DNA of 64,000 nt from Amycolatopsis decaplanina DSM 44594 (GTDB taxonomy: Bacteria; Actinomycetota; Actinomycetes; Mycobacteriales; Pseudonocardiaceae). Positions 1-8,360 of the stretch are shown here, piece after piece. The notes under the pieces are model-generated. The model had not been told where the DNA came from. It saw nothing but the letters and a program-made list of their open reading frames with translations, and made no database searches. The DNA is taken from positions 124,001 to 188,000 of the forward strand of contig NZ_AOHO01000069.1 of assembly GCF_000342005.1 (NCBI RefSeq), given 5' to 3'. A program made the position numbers and the translations under genes. The first letter of the stretch is position 1, and each line of letters opens with the position of its first letter.

Positions 1-660
1 GGCCCACTCGCGAACGGCGGCGACGTCCACATCGGACTCCCAGCCACCCGGCCGGACCGCGCTGCCGACGTGGAACGCACCGACCCCGCCCGCCCGCAGC
101 AGGTGCACCTGCTGCGCCCGCAGGCCGCCGCCGACCAGCAGCCGGGGCCCGTCCGACCGGCGGGCGAGCCGCTGCAGGACCGAAAGCCCGTGCGCCACAC
201 CGTGCGGATGCCCGGCCGCGAGCACCGTGTCGCAGCCGAGCGCGGTCAGCTGGTCGTAGGCCCGCAACGGGTCCCGCGCGCGGTCGATGGCCCGGTGGAA
301 GGTCCACGGCAGCCCGTCGAGTTCCTTGACCAGCGTCTCGCAGGCGTCGACGTCGATTTCGCTTTCCAGGTCCAGGAAACCGAAGACGAACTCCCGCGCA
401 CCCGCTTCGATCAGGCGCGCCGCGTCCGCGCGCAACCCGTCGAGGTCACCGGCGGCGAAGGACATGTTGTCGCGCAGCATGACCCGCACCGGGAGATCGG
501 TGGCGGCGAGCACGTCGCGCAGCGTCTCGACCGACGGCGTGAGACCGTCGCTGGCCATGTCGCTGACCAGTTCGAGGCGATCGGCCCCGCCCTCCTGCGC
601 ACGCTCCGCGTCCACCGCGGTCAGCGCGATCACTTCCAGCAGGCCGGTGTTCGAACTCAT
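1..660 (-). CDS. cutC: CutC family protein (copper homeostasis), 3' end cut by window
   Basis: The reading frame starts at the ATG at 660 (MSSNTGLLEVIALT) and runs off the left edge, so about 220 N-terminal residues are visible. The sequence has the CutC TIM-barrel features: an N-terminal LLEVIALTAVDAERAQEGGADRLELV strand-helix unit (here split: GGADRLEL is the key part), a VMLRDN strand, a TFHRAID strand near residue 120 and a LLVGGGLR strand near 175. CutC proteins have been linked to copper tolerance, but the biochemical role is not settled. The gene follows the histidine kinase by 16 bases on the same strand and may be co-transcribed with it. The C-terminus is outside the window, so completeness cannot be judged. 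Confidence 0.85.
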   Translation of the reverse strand, partial: MSSNTGLLEVIALTAVDAERAQEGGADRLELVSDMASDGLTPSVETLRDVLAATDLPVRVMLRDNMSFAAGDLDGLRADAARLIEAGAREFVFGFLDLESEIDVDACETLVKELDGLPWTFHRAIDRARDPLRAYDQLTALGCDTVLAAGHPHGVAHGLSVLQRLARRSDGPRLLVGGGLRAQQVHLLRAGGVGAFHVGSAVRPGGWESDVDVAAVREWA

Positions 661-676
661 GGACCTTCCAATTCGC

Positions 677-3406
677 TTATGCCGAGGGGTTGTCGTCACC
701 CCTGGCGTGGCGACCGCGCCGGAATCCGCCTTGCAGGCTGGTCATCCGTTCGCGGACCGCTTCGGGGGAAAGTGAGAGTATCGGCCTCTCCCCTCGCGGC
801 TTCTCCGGCCTGTCGTCCTGCGACCGGGCCTCGGGAACGACGGCGGGCAGCACCGGCCAGGTCTCCTCCGCGCCGTCCTCCTGTTCCAGTTCGGCGGGCG
901 TCGGCCAAGCGGGCTCGGGTTCCGGCGCCTTTTCCTTCGGTTCCAGCGGCTTCAGTGTCGGTTCGGTCGGCTCGTCCGGATCCTGTACCGACTCCTCCGG
1001 ATCCTCGCTCACGGCACTCTTCACCGGTTCGAACGAGGGCAAGGAAGGCGGGCCGGGTTCGGCGGGCGAAGGCCCTTCGCGCGGCCCCCCGTGGTCGAAC
1101 CACTGCGAAAGCACGCTCTGGTACTTGGGCATCCGCTCGGTCGGCGAATCCAGCTCGAGATGGCTGGCGCCGTCGTCGTCCGACGACGGCCACTCCGGCG
1201 GGGTCTCGCGCTCGACGACGGGAGCGCGCCGCAGCGGCCCGGGGTCCAGCACGGGCGCGAACCGCGACTCCTCGGCGCTCTCCTCCGGTTCGGGCAGCGG
1301 CGGGACTTCCAGCGGCGGCTCGGGTTCGGGCTCCGGGACGACGACGGTGGCGGGCACGGATTCCGGCATCGGGGCGGGCCGGGGCGCTTCGACGATGAGT
1401 TCGGCGGGCACGACGACCACCGCGGTGATCCCGCCGCCGTCGGCGGACCGCAGGCGGACGTCGATGTGGTGCCGGACGGCCAGCGTCGCGACCACGAACA
1501 GGCCCATCCGCCGGGAGACCTCCACGTCGACCTCCGGCGGGTTCGCCAGCCGCGTGTTGGTCCGGTCGATCTCCGCCTGCGGCATCCCCGCGCCGTGGTC
1601 GGTGATCTCGATCTGCCATTCGCCACGATCGGTCTCGTGTCCCTCGACCTGCACCATCGTGCTCTGATCGGAATAGCGGGTCGCGTTCTCCAGCAACTCG
1701 GAGACCACGTGCACGAGATCGTTGACGGCCTCGCCGCGCACCGCGATCCGCGGCGCCGCACCGATTTCGATCCGCTGGTAGTGCTCGACCTCGGAGAGCG
1801 CGGCGCCGATGATCTCGTCGGCGACCACGGCGCCGCCGTCCTCGCGGACGACGTCGGTTCCGGAGAGCACCAGCAGGTTCTCGCTGTTGCGCCGCATCCG
1901 TGTCGCGAGGTGGTCGAGTTCGAAGAGCCCGGCGAGGGTGTCGGGATCCTGTTCGTCGGCTTCCATGCGGTCCAGCACGGAAAGCTGCCGTTCGACGAGA
2001 TCCTGGCTCCGCTGCGACAGGTTCACGAACATCGCGTTGATGTTCTCCCGCAGCATGGCCTGTTCCCCGGCGAGCCGGACGGCCTCGCCGTGCACCGCGT
2101 CGAACGCGCGCGCCACCTGGCCGAGTTCCTCACGGCTGAACACCGGGACCGGCGCGACGGCCAGCCGCCGCCGCAGGTTCTCCGGCTGCGGTTCGGGATC
2201 GCTGAGCAGGCCCTCGACGGCCGCCGGGAGCTGGTGTTCGGCGACCTGGAGCGCGCTGCGGCGCAGGATCCGCAGCGGCCGCAACAGCGAACGCGCGATG
2301 ATCACCGAAAGCACACCGGCGACGACCAGTACGGCGAGCACGATGCCGCCGTCCCAGATCGCGGACGTCCTCGCCTGTGCCGCGAGGGCGTCGGTGCGTT
2401 CCTGGAGCTGGACGAGCAGCGCCTGCTGCACCTGGTGGGCCAGATTGACCGTGTAGGTGGCCGAAGTGTCCCACTGGTTCGGGTCCAGCCCGCCGAGCCC
2501 CTGGTCGTTCTCGGCGCGGATGAGCGCCGATTCCACCATGTCGTTGCCGATGTCGACGATCAGGCCGATGACCGTGTCGTCGTACATCCGCTGCTGTTCG
2601 GGGGTCGCGAAGGTGCGGTAGTCGTTGCGGGCGGCGGCGAGTTCGGCCTCCGCGCCGAGCAGCGCGCGGGTCCTGTCCCGGTTGAGGCCGCCCTGGGCGA
2701 GCGCGGCCGCCATGATCGCGCGCTTGACCGACATCTGGTCCTTGACCCGCGCGAGCGCGTTGCCCGCGAGGCGGAGCTTCCCCAGATCCGGGTCGGAGAC
2801 GTCGGCGGCGGTGGAGTCGCTGATGTCGAGCAGGCCGGAGATCAGTTCGCTGTAGGAACGCAGCACCGCGTCGGCGGGAAAAGCGGAGTGTTCCGCGGAA
2901 AAGCGGAGTCCGGTCAGCACGCGCAGGCGATCGCTGGTCTGCTGCAGGCTGGTCGCGGCCTTGCCGCCGAGCCTGCTCTTGCTCTCGCCGAGCGTGCGTT
3001 CGAACGTACCGATGGCCTCGTCGACGCGCTTGCGTTGTTCGGTCAGCTCGGAAAGGTCGCCCTTGCGGTCGCCCGCGACGAACCGGACGGTGAGGTCGCG
3101 TTCGCGCTGAAGCTGGTGCACGGCCTCGGCGACGGTGCTGTCGACCCGGCCGCGGGTGGCGAATTCGGCCAGCTGCCGGGCATCCCGCAGATCCGAGTCG
3201 ACCCGGAGCCCGACGAGGGCGACCACCGCGAGCGCGGGAATCAGGAGTACCACGAAGAGTTTGGTACGCAGGTGCCAGTTCCGCAGCCGCCAGCGTCCGC
3301 CGACACGAGGATGCCGTTCCGCCGCGTCGCCCCCACGGGGACGGTTGTCGCGACGGGCCACCTGGTTTCCTTTTCCCACCACGGGACCCTTTCCCATGGC
3401 TGACAT
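677..3406 (-). CDS. Nitrate/nitrite-sensing-type sensor histidine kinase (CvnA-like)
   Basis: I chose the ATG at 3406 (MSAMGKG, about 909 residues) because longer versions run into the divergent gene; an ATG at 3397 is also possible. One membrane segment lies near residues 47-66, an extracytoplasmic helical NIT-type domain spans roughly 75-340, and a second membrane segment lies near 351-372, followed by a HAMP-like linker. The kinase dimerisation helix contains FELDHLATRMRR, whose His is the likely phospho-acceptor. The ATPase domain has an N-box (ELLENATRYSD) and a G-box (DHGAGMP). The last 240 residues are Pro/Glu-rich and low in complexity. In actinomycetes such kinases usually head conservons (CvnA with roadblock, DUF742 and GTPase genes); none of those partners is adjacent here. 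Confidence 0.88.
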   Translation of the reverse strand: MSAMGKGPVVGKGNQVARRDNRPRGGDAAERHPRVGGRWRLRNWHLRTKLFVVLLIPALAVVALVGLRVDSDLRDARQLAEFATRGRVDSTVAEAVHQLQRERDLTVRFVAGDRKGDLSELTEQRKRVDEAIGTFERTLGESKSRLGGKAATSLQQTSDRLRVLTGLRFSAEHSAFPADAVLRSYSELISGLLDISDSTAADVSDPDLGKLRLAGNALARVKDQMSVKRAIMAAALAQGGLNRDRTRALLGAEAELAAARNDYRTFATPEQQRMYDDTVIGLIVDIGNDMVESALIRAENDQGLGGLDPNQWDTSATYTVNLAHQVQQALLVQLQERTDALAAQARTSAIWDGGIVLAVLVVAGVLSVIIARSLLRPLRILRRSALQVAEHQLPAAVEGLLSDPEPQPENLRRRLAVAPVPVFSREELGQVARAFDAVHGEAVRLAGEQAMLRENINAMFVNLSQRSQDLVERQLSVLDRMEADEQDPDTLAGLFELDHLATRMRRNSENLLVLSGTDVVREDGGAVVADEIIGAALSEVEHYQRIEIGAAPRIAVRGEAVNDLVHVVSELLENATRYSDQSTMVQVEGHETDRGEWQIEITDHGAGMPQAEIDRTNTRLANPPEVDVEVSRRMGLFVVATLAVRHHIDVRLRSADGGGITAVVVVPAELIVEAPRPAPMPESVPATVVVPEPEPEPPLEVPPLPEPEESAEESRFAPVLDPGPLRRAPVVERETPPEWPSSDDDGASHLELDSPTERMPKYQSVLSQWFDHGGPREGPSPAEPGPPSLPSFEPVKSAVSEDPEESVQDPDEPTEPTLKPLEPKEKAPEPEPAWPTPAELEQEDGAEETWPVLPAVVPEARSQDDRPEKPRGERPILSLSPEAVRERMTSLQGGFRRGRHARGDDNPSA

Positions 3407-3552
3407 CGGGGACGAGAGCCCGAACCTACTGTAGAGTAACAAGGTTCGAGAACGATCGAAAGCCGCGCAATCCGGCGTCTCCCGCACGCGATCGTATGGG
3501 GCCCGGACCATACGATCCAGAAGGAGGAGCACATTCTCTCGGTAGGTAGGCG

Positions 3553-4512
3553 GTGACGAAGATGCGCGTCTTGGCGATTCCGCTGGTAGCGACGCTGCTG
3601 GCGGCCGCCGGTTGCGGAGTGTTTTCGAATGGTGACGCAAGCACCGACGCGCCACTCGAACGGACGGAACTGCGCGTCGGCGTCGGAAGCCCCATCGACA
3701 CCGCGCCGTTGAGGGTCGCCGTCGCCGACGGGAAGTTCACCGCGGCCGGCCTTTCCGTGACCCTCGTCGACGTCCCCGCCGACCAGGCGATCGCCAAGCT
3801 CTCTTCGGGAGAGGTCGACCTCGCGTTCGCCAGCGACGTCTCGATCTTCCGCGCCACCGCGGCCGGGACGGCGCTGCAGTTGCAGGGCGAGGCCTACACC
3901 GCCGGCCGCAACACCATGGCGCTCGTCACACTCCCCGGCTCCGACTACACCGAGCCGACGCTCAAGAAGTCACCGAAGATCGCGGTGAACATGCTCGACG
4001 ACGTCGGCGTGCTCGCGGCCCGATCGGTACTCGGGACCGCGGGCGTCGACGTGGACCGGATCCAGTTCAAGCAGAACCCGTTCGACCGGATGCCGCAGGC
4101 ACTGCAGGCGGGCGAGGTCGACGCCGCGTGGATGGTCGAGCCGTACATCACCAGGGCCGAGAAGGAATTGGGGGCCGGCATCCTCGCCGACGGAGCCCGC
4201 GGCGCGACCTTGGACTTCCCGGTGTCGTCCTACGTCTCGACCGGGGCCTTCGGCCAGGGAAACGCCCGCACCCTCGCGGTCTTCCGGAAGGTGCTCGGCG
4301 AGGCGCAGGTGCGGGCGGCCGACCCGGCCGTCGTCCGCGACGCGCTGCCGTCGTTCTCCGACATCGACCGGACCACGGCGTCGCTGATCTCGCTCGGGAC
4401 CTACCCGGTCTCCCTCAACGGCATCCGGCTGCAGCGCGTCGCCGATCTGATGCACAACTCGGGCATGCTCGGCGCCCGGCTCGACGTCCAGTCGATGGTG
4501 CCGCGCCCCTAG
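3553..4512 (+). CDS. NMT1/THI5-like ABC transporter substrate-binding lipoprotein
   Basis: This 319-residue protein starts at a GTG at 3553 (an in-frame ATG lies at 3562). The N-terminus is a lipoprotein signal: a short basic start, a hydrophobic stretch and a lipobox ending LLAAAGC with Cys near residue 21. The mature part has the NMT1/SsuA-type fold signature, with VGVGSPIDTAPLRVAVADGKF (key part: APLRVA..DGKF), a VDLAFASD strand and GEVDAAWMVEPY. Such proteins deliver small organic ions (aliphatic sulfonates, nitrate, pyrimidine precursors) to ABC importers; no permease or ATPase gene is adjacent. It is divergent from the nitrate-sensor-type kinase, with a 146-base gap, so a sensor-ligand link is possible but inferred. 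Its 3' end overlaps the convergent next gene by 4 bases. Confidence 0.85.
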   Translation: MTKMRVLAIPLVATLLAAAGCGVFSNGDASTDAPLERTELRVGVGSPIDTAPLRVAVADGKFTAAGLSVTLVDVPADQAIAKLSSGEVDLAFASDVSIFRATAAGTALQLQGEAYTAGRNTMALVTLPGSDYTEPTLKKSPKIAVNMLDDVGVLAARSVLGTAGVDVDRIQFKQNPFDRMPQALQAGEVDAAWMVEPYITRAEKELGAGILADGARGATLDFPVSSYVSTGAFGQGNARTLAVFRKVLGEAQVRAADPAVVRDALPSFSDIDRTTASLISLGTYPVSLNGIRLQRVADLMHNSGMLGARLDVQSMVPRP

Positions 4513-5141
4513 ATGTTCTCCCCGGTCGGCCGCAGGCACACGGTGCGCACGGGCGGCCCGGTGTAGCGCAGCTCGGTGTCCTCCGACATGCAGACGGCCG
4601 ACGAGCCCCTCAGCACAGTCGCTCGCACCTCCGCGCTGATGTCGGTGCAGCGGACCTTCGCGATCCGCGTCTCGTGCACGACGTCACGCAGGCAGTCCCC
4701 GGTCTCGACGTTCAGCGCGAGACAGAGCGTCTTCTGAGCCGTCCGGCCGGAAGAACTCCCGTACAGCTCGAACTGGATGTAGTCCGGATCGCGGCAGTCG
4801 GACGAACCCGTCCGGACCTCGTCGATGCGGAAGGTCGCGCGGGCCGAACTGCAGCTGGCCGTCGTGTAGCTCTGGTTGCCGCCCGCCTCGTCGGTCAGGT
4901 ACAGGCACTTCCCCGCCTCGACCGTGGCGAACTTGCCCGACTGCGAGATTCCCCAGGCGACCAGGCTCCCCAGGCCCAGCGCGACGACGACGCCCAGCAC
5001 GATCGAAGCCTTGGCCAGCACGCTCAGCGGCGCGGGCTTCGGGAACGGCGTCGGCGGCACCGCCTCAGGCATCGACGGCAGCGGCGCGGACGCGTTGAAC
5101 GGGTCGTACTCGGGCGTCCCGCCGGTCGGTGTAGTCGTCAA
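4509..5141 (-). CDS. LppU/SCO3897-like membrane-anchored protein
   Basis: The 210-residue protein has a Pro-rich cytoplasmic start (about 45 residues), one membrane segment near residues 46-68 (VLAKASIVLGVVVALGLGSL region) and an extracytoplasmic domain with six cysteines, including KCLYLTDEAGG, TASCSSA, TLCLALN and TVCLRP. That spacing matches the LppU/SCO3897 family of actinobacterial envelope proteins, whose function is not known. It is convergent with the lipoprotein gene, overlapping it by 4 bases, and divergent from the XPB helicase gene with an 85-base gap. Confidence 0.7.
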   Translation of the reverse strand: MTTTPTGGTPEYDPFNASAPLPSMPEAVPPTPFPKPAPLSVLAKASIVLGVVVALGLGSLVAWGISQSGKFATVEAGKCLYLTDEAGGNQSYTTASCSSARATFRIDEVRTGSSDCRDPDYIQFELYGSSSGRTAQKTLCLALNVETGDCLRDVVHETRIAKVRCTDISAEVRATVLRGSSAVCMSEDTELRYTGPPVRTVCLRPTGENI

Positions 5142-5226
5142 GGTCCCCTCCAGTCACCTTCCGCACATCCTTCCACCAGCGGTGCCGCGACGGGAGCCGG
5201 TGTGGCCGGAACGTATAAAGGAGGAT

Positions 5227-6873
5227 GTGACCGATGGCCCGCTGATCGTCCAGTCCGACAAGACCGTCCTGCTCGAGGTCGACAACAGCCAGGCCGACGA
5301 CGCGCGGATCGCCATCGCGCCGTTCGCCGAACTGGAACGCGCGCCCGAGCATGTCCACACCTACCGGATCACGCCGCTGGCGTTGTGGAACGCCCGCGCG
5401 GCCGGCCACGACGCCGAACAGGTCGTCGACGCGCTGACGACGTACTCGCGGTTCCCCGTGCCCCAGCCGCTGCTCATCGACATCGTGGACACGATGGGCA
5501 GGTTCGGGCGGCTGCAGATCGCCAACCACCCGGCGCACGGCCTGGTCATGTCGACCATCGACCGCGCGGTGCTGGAGGAGATCCTCCGGCACAAGAAGAT
5601 CAGCCCGATGCTGGGCGCGCGCATCGACGAGGACACCGTCGTCGTGCACCCGTCCGAACGCGGACGGCTCAAGCAGGCGCTGCTGAAGGTCGGCTGGCCC
5701 GCGGAGGACCTCGCCGGTTACGTCGACGGCGAGGCGCACCCGATCGACCTGGCCGAGGACGACTGGGAGCTGCGCGACTACCAGCGCAAGGCCGCCGAGG
5801 CGTTCTGGGCGGGCGGTTCCGGCGTCGTCGTACTGCCGTGCGGAGCGGGCAAGACGCTGGTCGGCGCCGCGGCCATGGCACACGCGAAGGCGACCACGCT
5901 GATCCTGGTGACGAACACCGTCGCCGGACGGCAGTGGAAGCGGGAACTGGTCGCGCGGACCTCGCTCACCGAGGAGGAGATCGGCGAATACTCCGGGGAG
6001 AAGAAGGAGATCCGGCCGGTCACCATCGCGACGTACCAGGTCGTCACGCGCAAGACCAAGGGCGAGTACAAACATCTGGACCTGTTCGATTCGCGGGACT
6101 GGGGCCTGGTGGTCTACGACGAGGTCCACCTGCTGCCCGCGCCGGTGTTCCGGATGACCGCGGACCTGCAGTCGCGGCGGCGGCTCGGGCTGACCGCGAC
6201 CCTGGTGCGCGAGGACGGGCGCGAGGGCGACGTGTTCTCCCTGATCGGCCCGAAGCGGTACGACGTCCCGTGGCGCGACATCGAGGCGCAGGGCTGGATC
6301 GCGCCGGCGGAATGCACCGAGGTCCGGGTGACGCTGACGGACGCCGAGAGGCTCGCGTACGCGACCGCCGAGGCCGAGGAGCGGTACAAACTGGCGGCGA
6401 CCGCGGACACCAAGACCAAGGTGATCAAATCGCTGGTCGACCGGCATCCCGGCGAGCCGACGCTGGTCATCGGGGCCTACCTCGACCAGCTGGAGTTGAT
6501 CGGCGACGAACTCGACGCGCCGGTGATCCAGGGCGCGACGCGGAACAAGGAACGCGAGGAACTGTTCGACGCGTTCCGGCGTGGTGAGATCAGGACGCTG
6601 GTCGTTTCGAAGGTCGCGAACTTCTCGATCGACCTGCCGGAGGCGTCGGTGGCGATCCAGATCTCCGGGACGTTCGGCTCGCGGCAGGAAGAGGCGCAGC
6701 GGCTCGGACGGCTGCTGCGGCCCAAGGGCGACGGGCGGCAGGCGCATTTCTACTCGGTCGTCTCGCGGGACACCGTCGACACGGAGTACGCGGCGCACCG
6801 GCAGCGGTTCCTGGCCGAACAGGGGTACGCGTACCGGATCGTGGACGCCGACGACCTGCTGCGCCCGATGTAG
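5227..6873 (+). CDS. XPB/ERCC3-type DNA helicase
   Basis: The GTG at 5227 gives a 548-residue protein of the size usual for bacterial XPB. A strong AAAGGAGG sits immediately upstream with very short spacing, and no better in-frame start follows. An N-terminal helicase-associated domain covers about residues 1-160. The SF2 core has Walker A GAGKT near 206-210, a DEVH box near 298-301, the RED motif typical of XPB (LVRED, near 328-330) and motif VI QRLGRLLR. Bacterial XPB is a 3'-5' helicase thought to act in DNA repair. The gene stands alone. Confidence 0.93.
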   Translation: MTDGPLIVQSDKTVLLEVDNSQADDARIAIAPFAELERAPEHVHTYRITPLALWNARAAGHDAEQVVDALTTYSRFPVPQPLLIDIVDTMGRFGRLQIANHPAHGLVMSTIDRAVLEEILRHKKISPMLGARIDEDTVVVHPSERGRLKQALLKVGWPAEDLAGYVDGEAHPIDLAEDDWELRDYQRKAAEAFWAGGSGVVVLPCGAGKTLVGAAAMAHAKATTLILVTNTVAGRQWKRELVARTSLTEEEIGEYSGEKKEIRPVTIATYQVVTRKTKGEYKHLDLFDSRDWGLVVYDEVHLLPAPVFRMTADLQSRRRLGLTATLVREDGREGDVFSLIGPKRYDVPWRDIEAQGWIAPAECTEVRVTLTDAERLAYATAEAEERYKLAATADTKTKVIKSLVDRHPGEPTLVIGAYLDQLELIGDELDAPVIQGATRNKEREELFDAFRRGEIRTLVVSKVANFSIDLPEASVAIQISGTFGSRQEEAQRLGRLLRPKGDGRQAHFYSVVSRDTVDTEYAAHRQRFLAEQGYAYRIVDADDLLRPM

Positions 6874-6918
6874 GCGCCCGCGTCTTCCTGTACCCAGGCT
6901 GAGCGGTCCGTGATGGTG

Positions 6919-7360
6919 CTCGCGAGTGGTAAGTGGTGTTCTAAAGGGGTAAGGCAAAGGTGGCTTCGTGGTGAGGTGGCGGCGGGAGCGGGCTCGCCAC
7001 AGCGACCTGGCGCATTCTTGACTGTCCACAAGAGACACCGATCCTGATCAAAGTGCCCGATTTGCGCACTTTGCGTGGCTTCATGCGGGGGTCGTGAGCG
7101 GCAAAGAGCGTTCTAACCCTCTTTAGCACTCACGACCGCCGGGCGGAAACGTGCATATGAGCATCTATCGGATATTTTGCCGCCGAGAAGTGTCCCGTGT
7201 GGACACTCGATGCACGGTCGGCCTCGTCGGCCAGCCCAGAACAGCGCGGCGAAGAACTCTCTGCCCACCTTGAGACCAGCGAAGAAGGCCTTCACGACAC
7301 GAGACTCGGTCACGACACGTTTGCCTTACCCCTCGAATAACCCGAATCGCCACTCACGAG
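6919..7360. repeat. Long-range inverted repeat framing a gene-poor 360-bp segment
   Basis: The segment at 6919-6958 and the reverse complement of 7320-7360 share a CTCG.GAGTGG start, a central GTT and a 14-base AGGGGTAAGGCAAA end, about 28 of 41 positions. They enclose about 360 bases with no convincing gene; the only open frame of note (66 codons, 7113-7313, minus) has no ribosome site or recognisable family. The outer halves resemble the GTGAGTGGTAAGG palindromes found elsewhere in the window, and another copy of that palindrome lies inside at 7091-7136. The arrangement looks like a MITE-like or nested repeat element. The whole XPB-DUF4253 gap (6874-7555) contains only this element and the LexA-type boxes. 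Confidence 0.5.
7091..7136. repeat. 46-bp palindrome, GTGAGTGG family (degenerate copy)
   Basis: Arms 7091-7112 and 7115-7136 flank a 2-base loop (ct). The outer part GTCGTGAG pairs with CTCACGAC, and inner mismatches are present. It has the same 22-2-22 layout as the copies at 33248, 38236 and 58633. Confidence 0.65.
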
Positions 7361-7503
7361 GCCCGCCACTCGCACCCCTTGAGCCACGCGCCCAGGCCCA
7401 GCGTCCACTATGGACGGTACTGCTGTGGTCGTTGTGACTTCAGGGACTCATGAGGCGGCCGTCACGAGATCCCGCAAACGGGGTATCGAAAACTGTCGGT
7501 GCT

Positions 7504-7545
7504 TCGAACTAGTGTTCGGGTAGAGTTGACCGAACACCAGTTCGA
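7504..7545 (+). promoter_or_regulatory. Two adjacent LexA (SOS-box-like) operators
   Basis: Two sites match the actinobacterial SOS box TCGAAC-N4-GTTCGA with one mismatch each: TCGAACTAGTGTTCGG at 7504-7519 and CCGAACACCAGTTCGA at 7530-7545. Together they form a larger inverted repeat with a 10-base spacer, which contains a TAGAGT -10-like hexamer. The second box ends 10 bases before the DUF4253 start codon, overlapping the expected promoter and leader, so LexA repression of that gene is the natural reading. The match is by eye to the published mycobacterial consensus. Confidence 0.7.
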
Positions 7546-7555
7546 GGGGAAGCCG

Positions 7556-8311
7556 ATGACGATCGCACCGTTCCGACCGGGTACGCCGCCCGTCCAGACC
7601 TTGCCGCCCGGCCGGTGGCACGGCCGGATCTGGGTTTCGGATCTGCCCTTGGCCAAGCCGGAGCGCTACACCGGCTGCGTCGCCGAGTTCGACCGCTCCG
7701 GTCTGTGGCCGGTGCTGATCCCGCACGACCAGCGCTTCGCGGTCAACGGCGAGGACTGGATCGACGACCGCGGCAGGCTCGCCCCCGCCGACCACCGGAT
7801 CTCCTCGGTGGACCCGGCCGAGGTGCTGGCCCGCTGGTGGGACACGTCGTGCTGCGACGGCGCTTGCCTGCGCCCGTTCGGCGCGAAGTTCCCCGGCCTC
7901 GCCCGCCGCCCCTCGCGCCGGGCGGATCCGCTGGCCGAGGCGGGCAACACCGGATCGATCCTGGCCGCGCGCGGGCAGCACCGGCTGGCACTGGTGCAGA
8001 CCGAGCGGCCCGCCGACATCCCGGCGATCCTCGGCTGGACGGGCATGATCAAGGCGACCGATCAGGTCCACGAGCTGTCCGCGGTCCTGCGTAGCTGGGA
8101 AGACCGCTTCGGCGCGACGCTCACGGTGCTGGGCTTCGATTCGCTGGAGTTGTCGGTGGCCGCGCCGCCGCGCACCCAGGGCCGCGCGCTCACAGTGGCC
8201 GCCGAGCACCGTTCGTTCTGCCTGCCCGCCTTCGCCGGTCAGCCGGGCAACCTGCGCGAGTTCGCCGCCGGCCTGGTCCAGACCCGGCGCTGGCGGTTCT
8301 CCTGGGCGTGA
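7556..8311 (+). CDS. DUF4253 domain protein under a predicted SOS promoter
   Basis: I chose the ATG at 7556 (MTIAPFRPG), with GAGGGGAAG just upstream, giving 251 residues. The C-terminal half has the DUF4253 pattern: PADIPAILGW, then LSAVLRSWEDRFGA, LGFDSLELSVA.PP and VAAEHRSFCLP. Two Cys-containing turns (TSCCDGACLRPFG) precede it. DUF4253 has no established function. The two LexA-type boxes directly upstream suggest DNA-damage induction. The DUF72 gene follows on the same strand after 49 bases and could be part of the same transcript. Confidence 0.82.
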   Translation: MTIAPFRPGTPPVQTLPPGRWHGRIWVSDLPLAKPERYTGCVAEFDRSGLWPVLIPHDQRFAVNGEDWIDDRGRLAPADHRISSVDPAEVLARWWDTSCCDGACLRPFGAKFPGLARRPSRRADPLAEAGNTGSILAARGQHRLALVQTERPADIPAILGWTGMIKATDQVHELSAVLRSWEDRFGATLTVLGFDSLELSVAAPPRTQGRALTVAAEHRSFCLPAFAGQPGNLREFAAGLVQTRRWRFSWA

Positions 8312-8360
8312 GCGGGCGTTTGCGCCGGCCGGAGAGGGGGAATCAGGGCGACACGGGAAG

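Noticed and set aside
1091..3403. Long open frame antisense to the histidine kinase
   Set aside because: High GC keeps opposite-strand frames open; the translation is Arg/Ala-rich with no recognisable domain, while the other strand encodes a full kinase.
7113..7313. 66-codon frame on the minus strand
   Set aside because: It lies inside the repeat element, begins with GTG without a ribosome site and matches no family I know.
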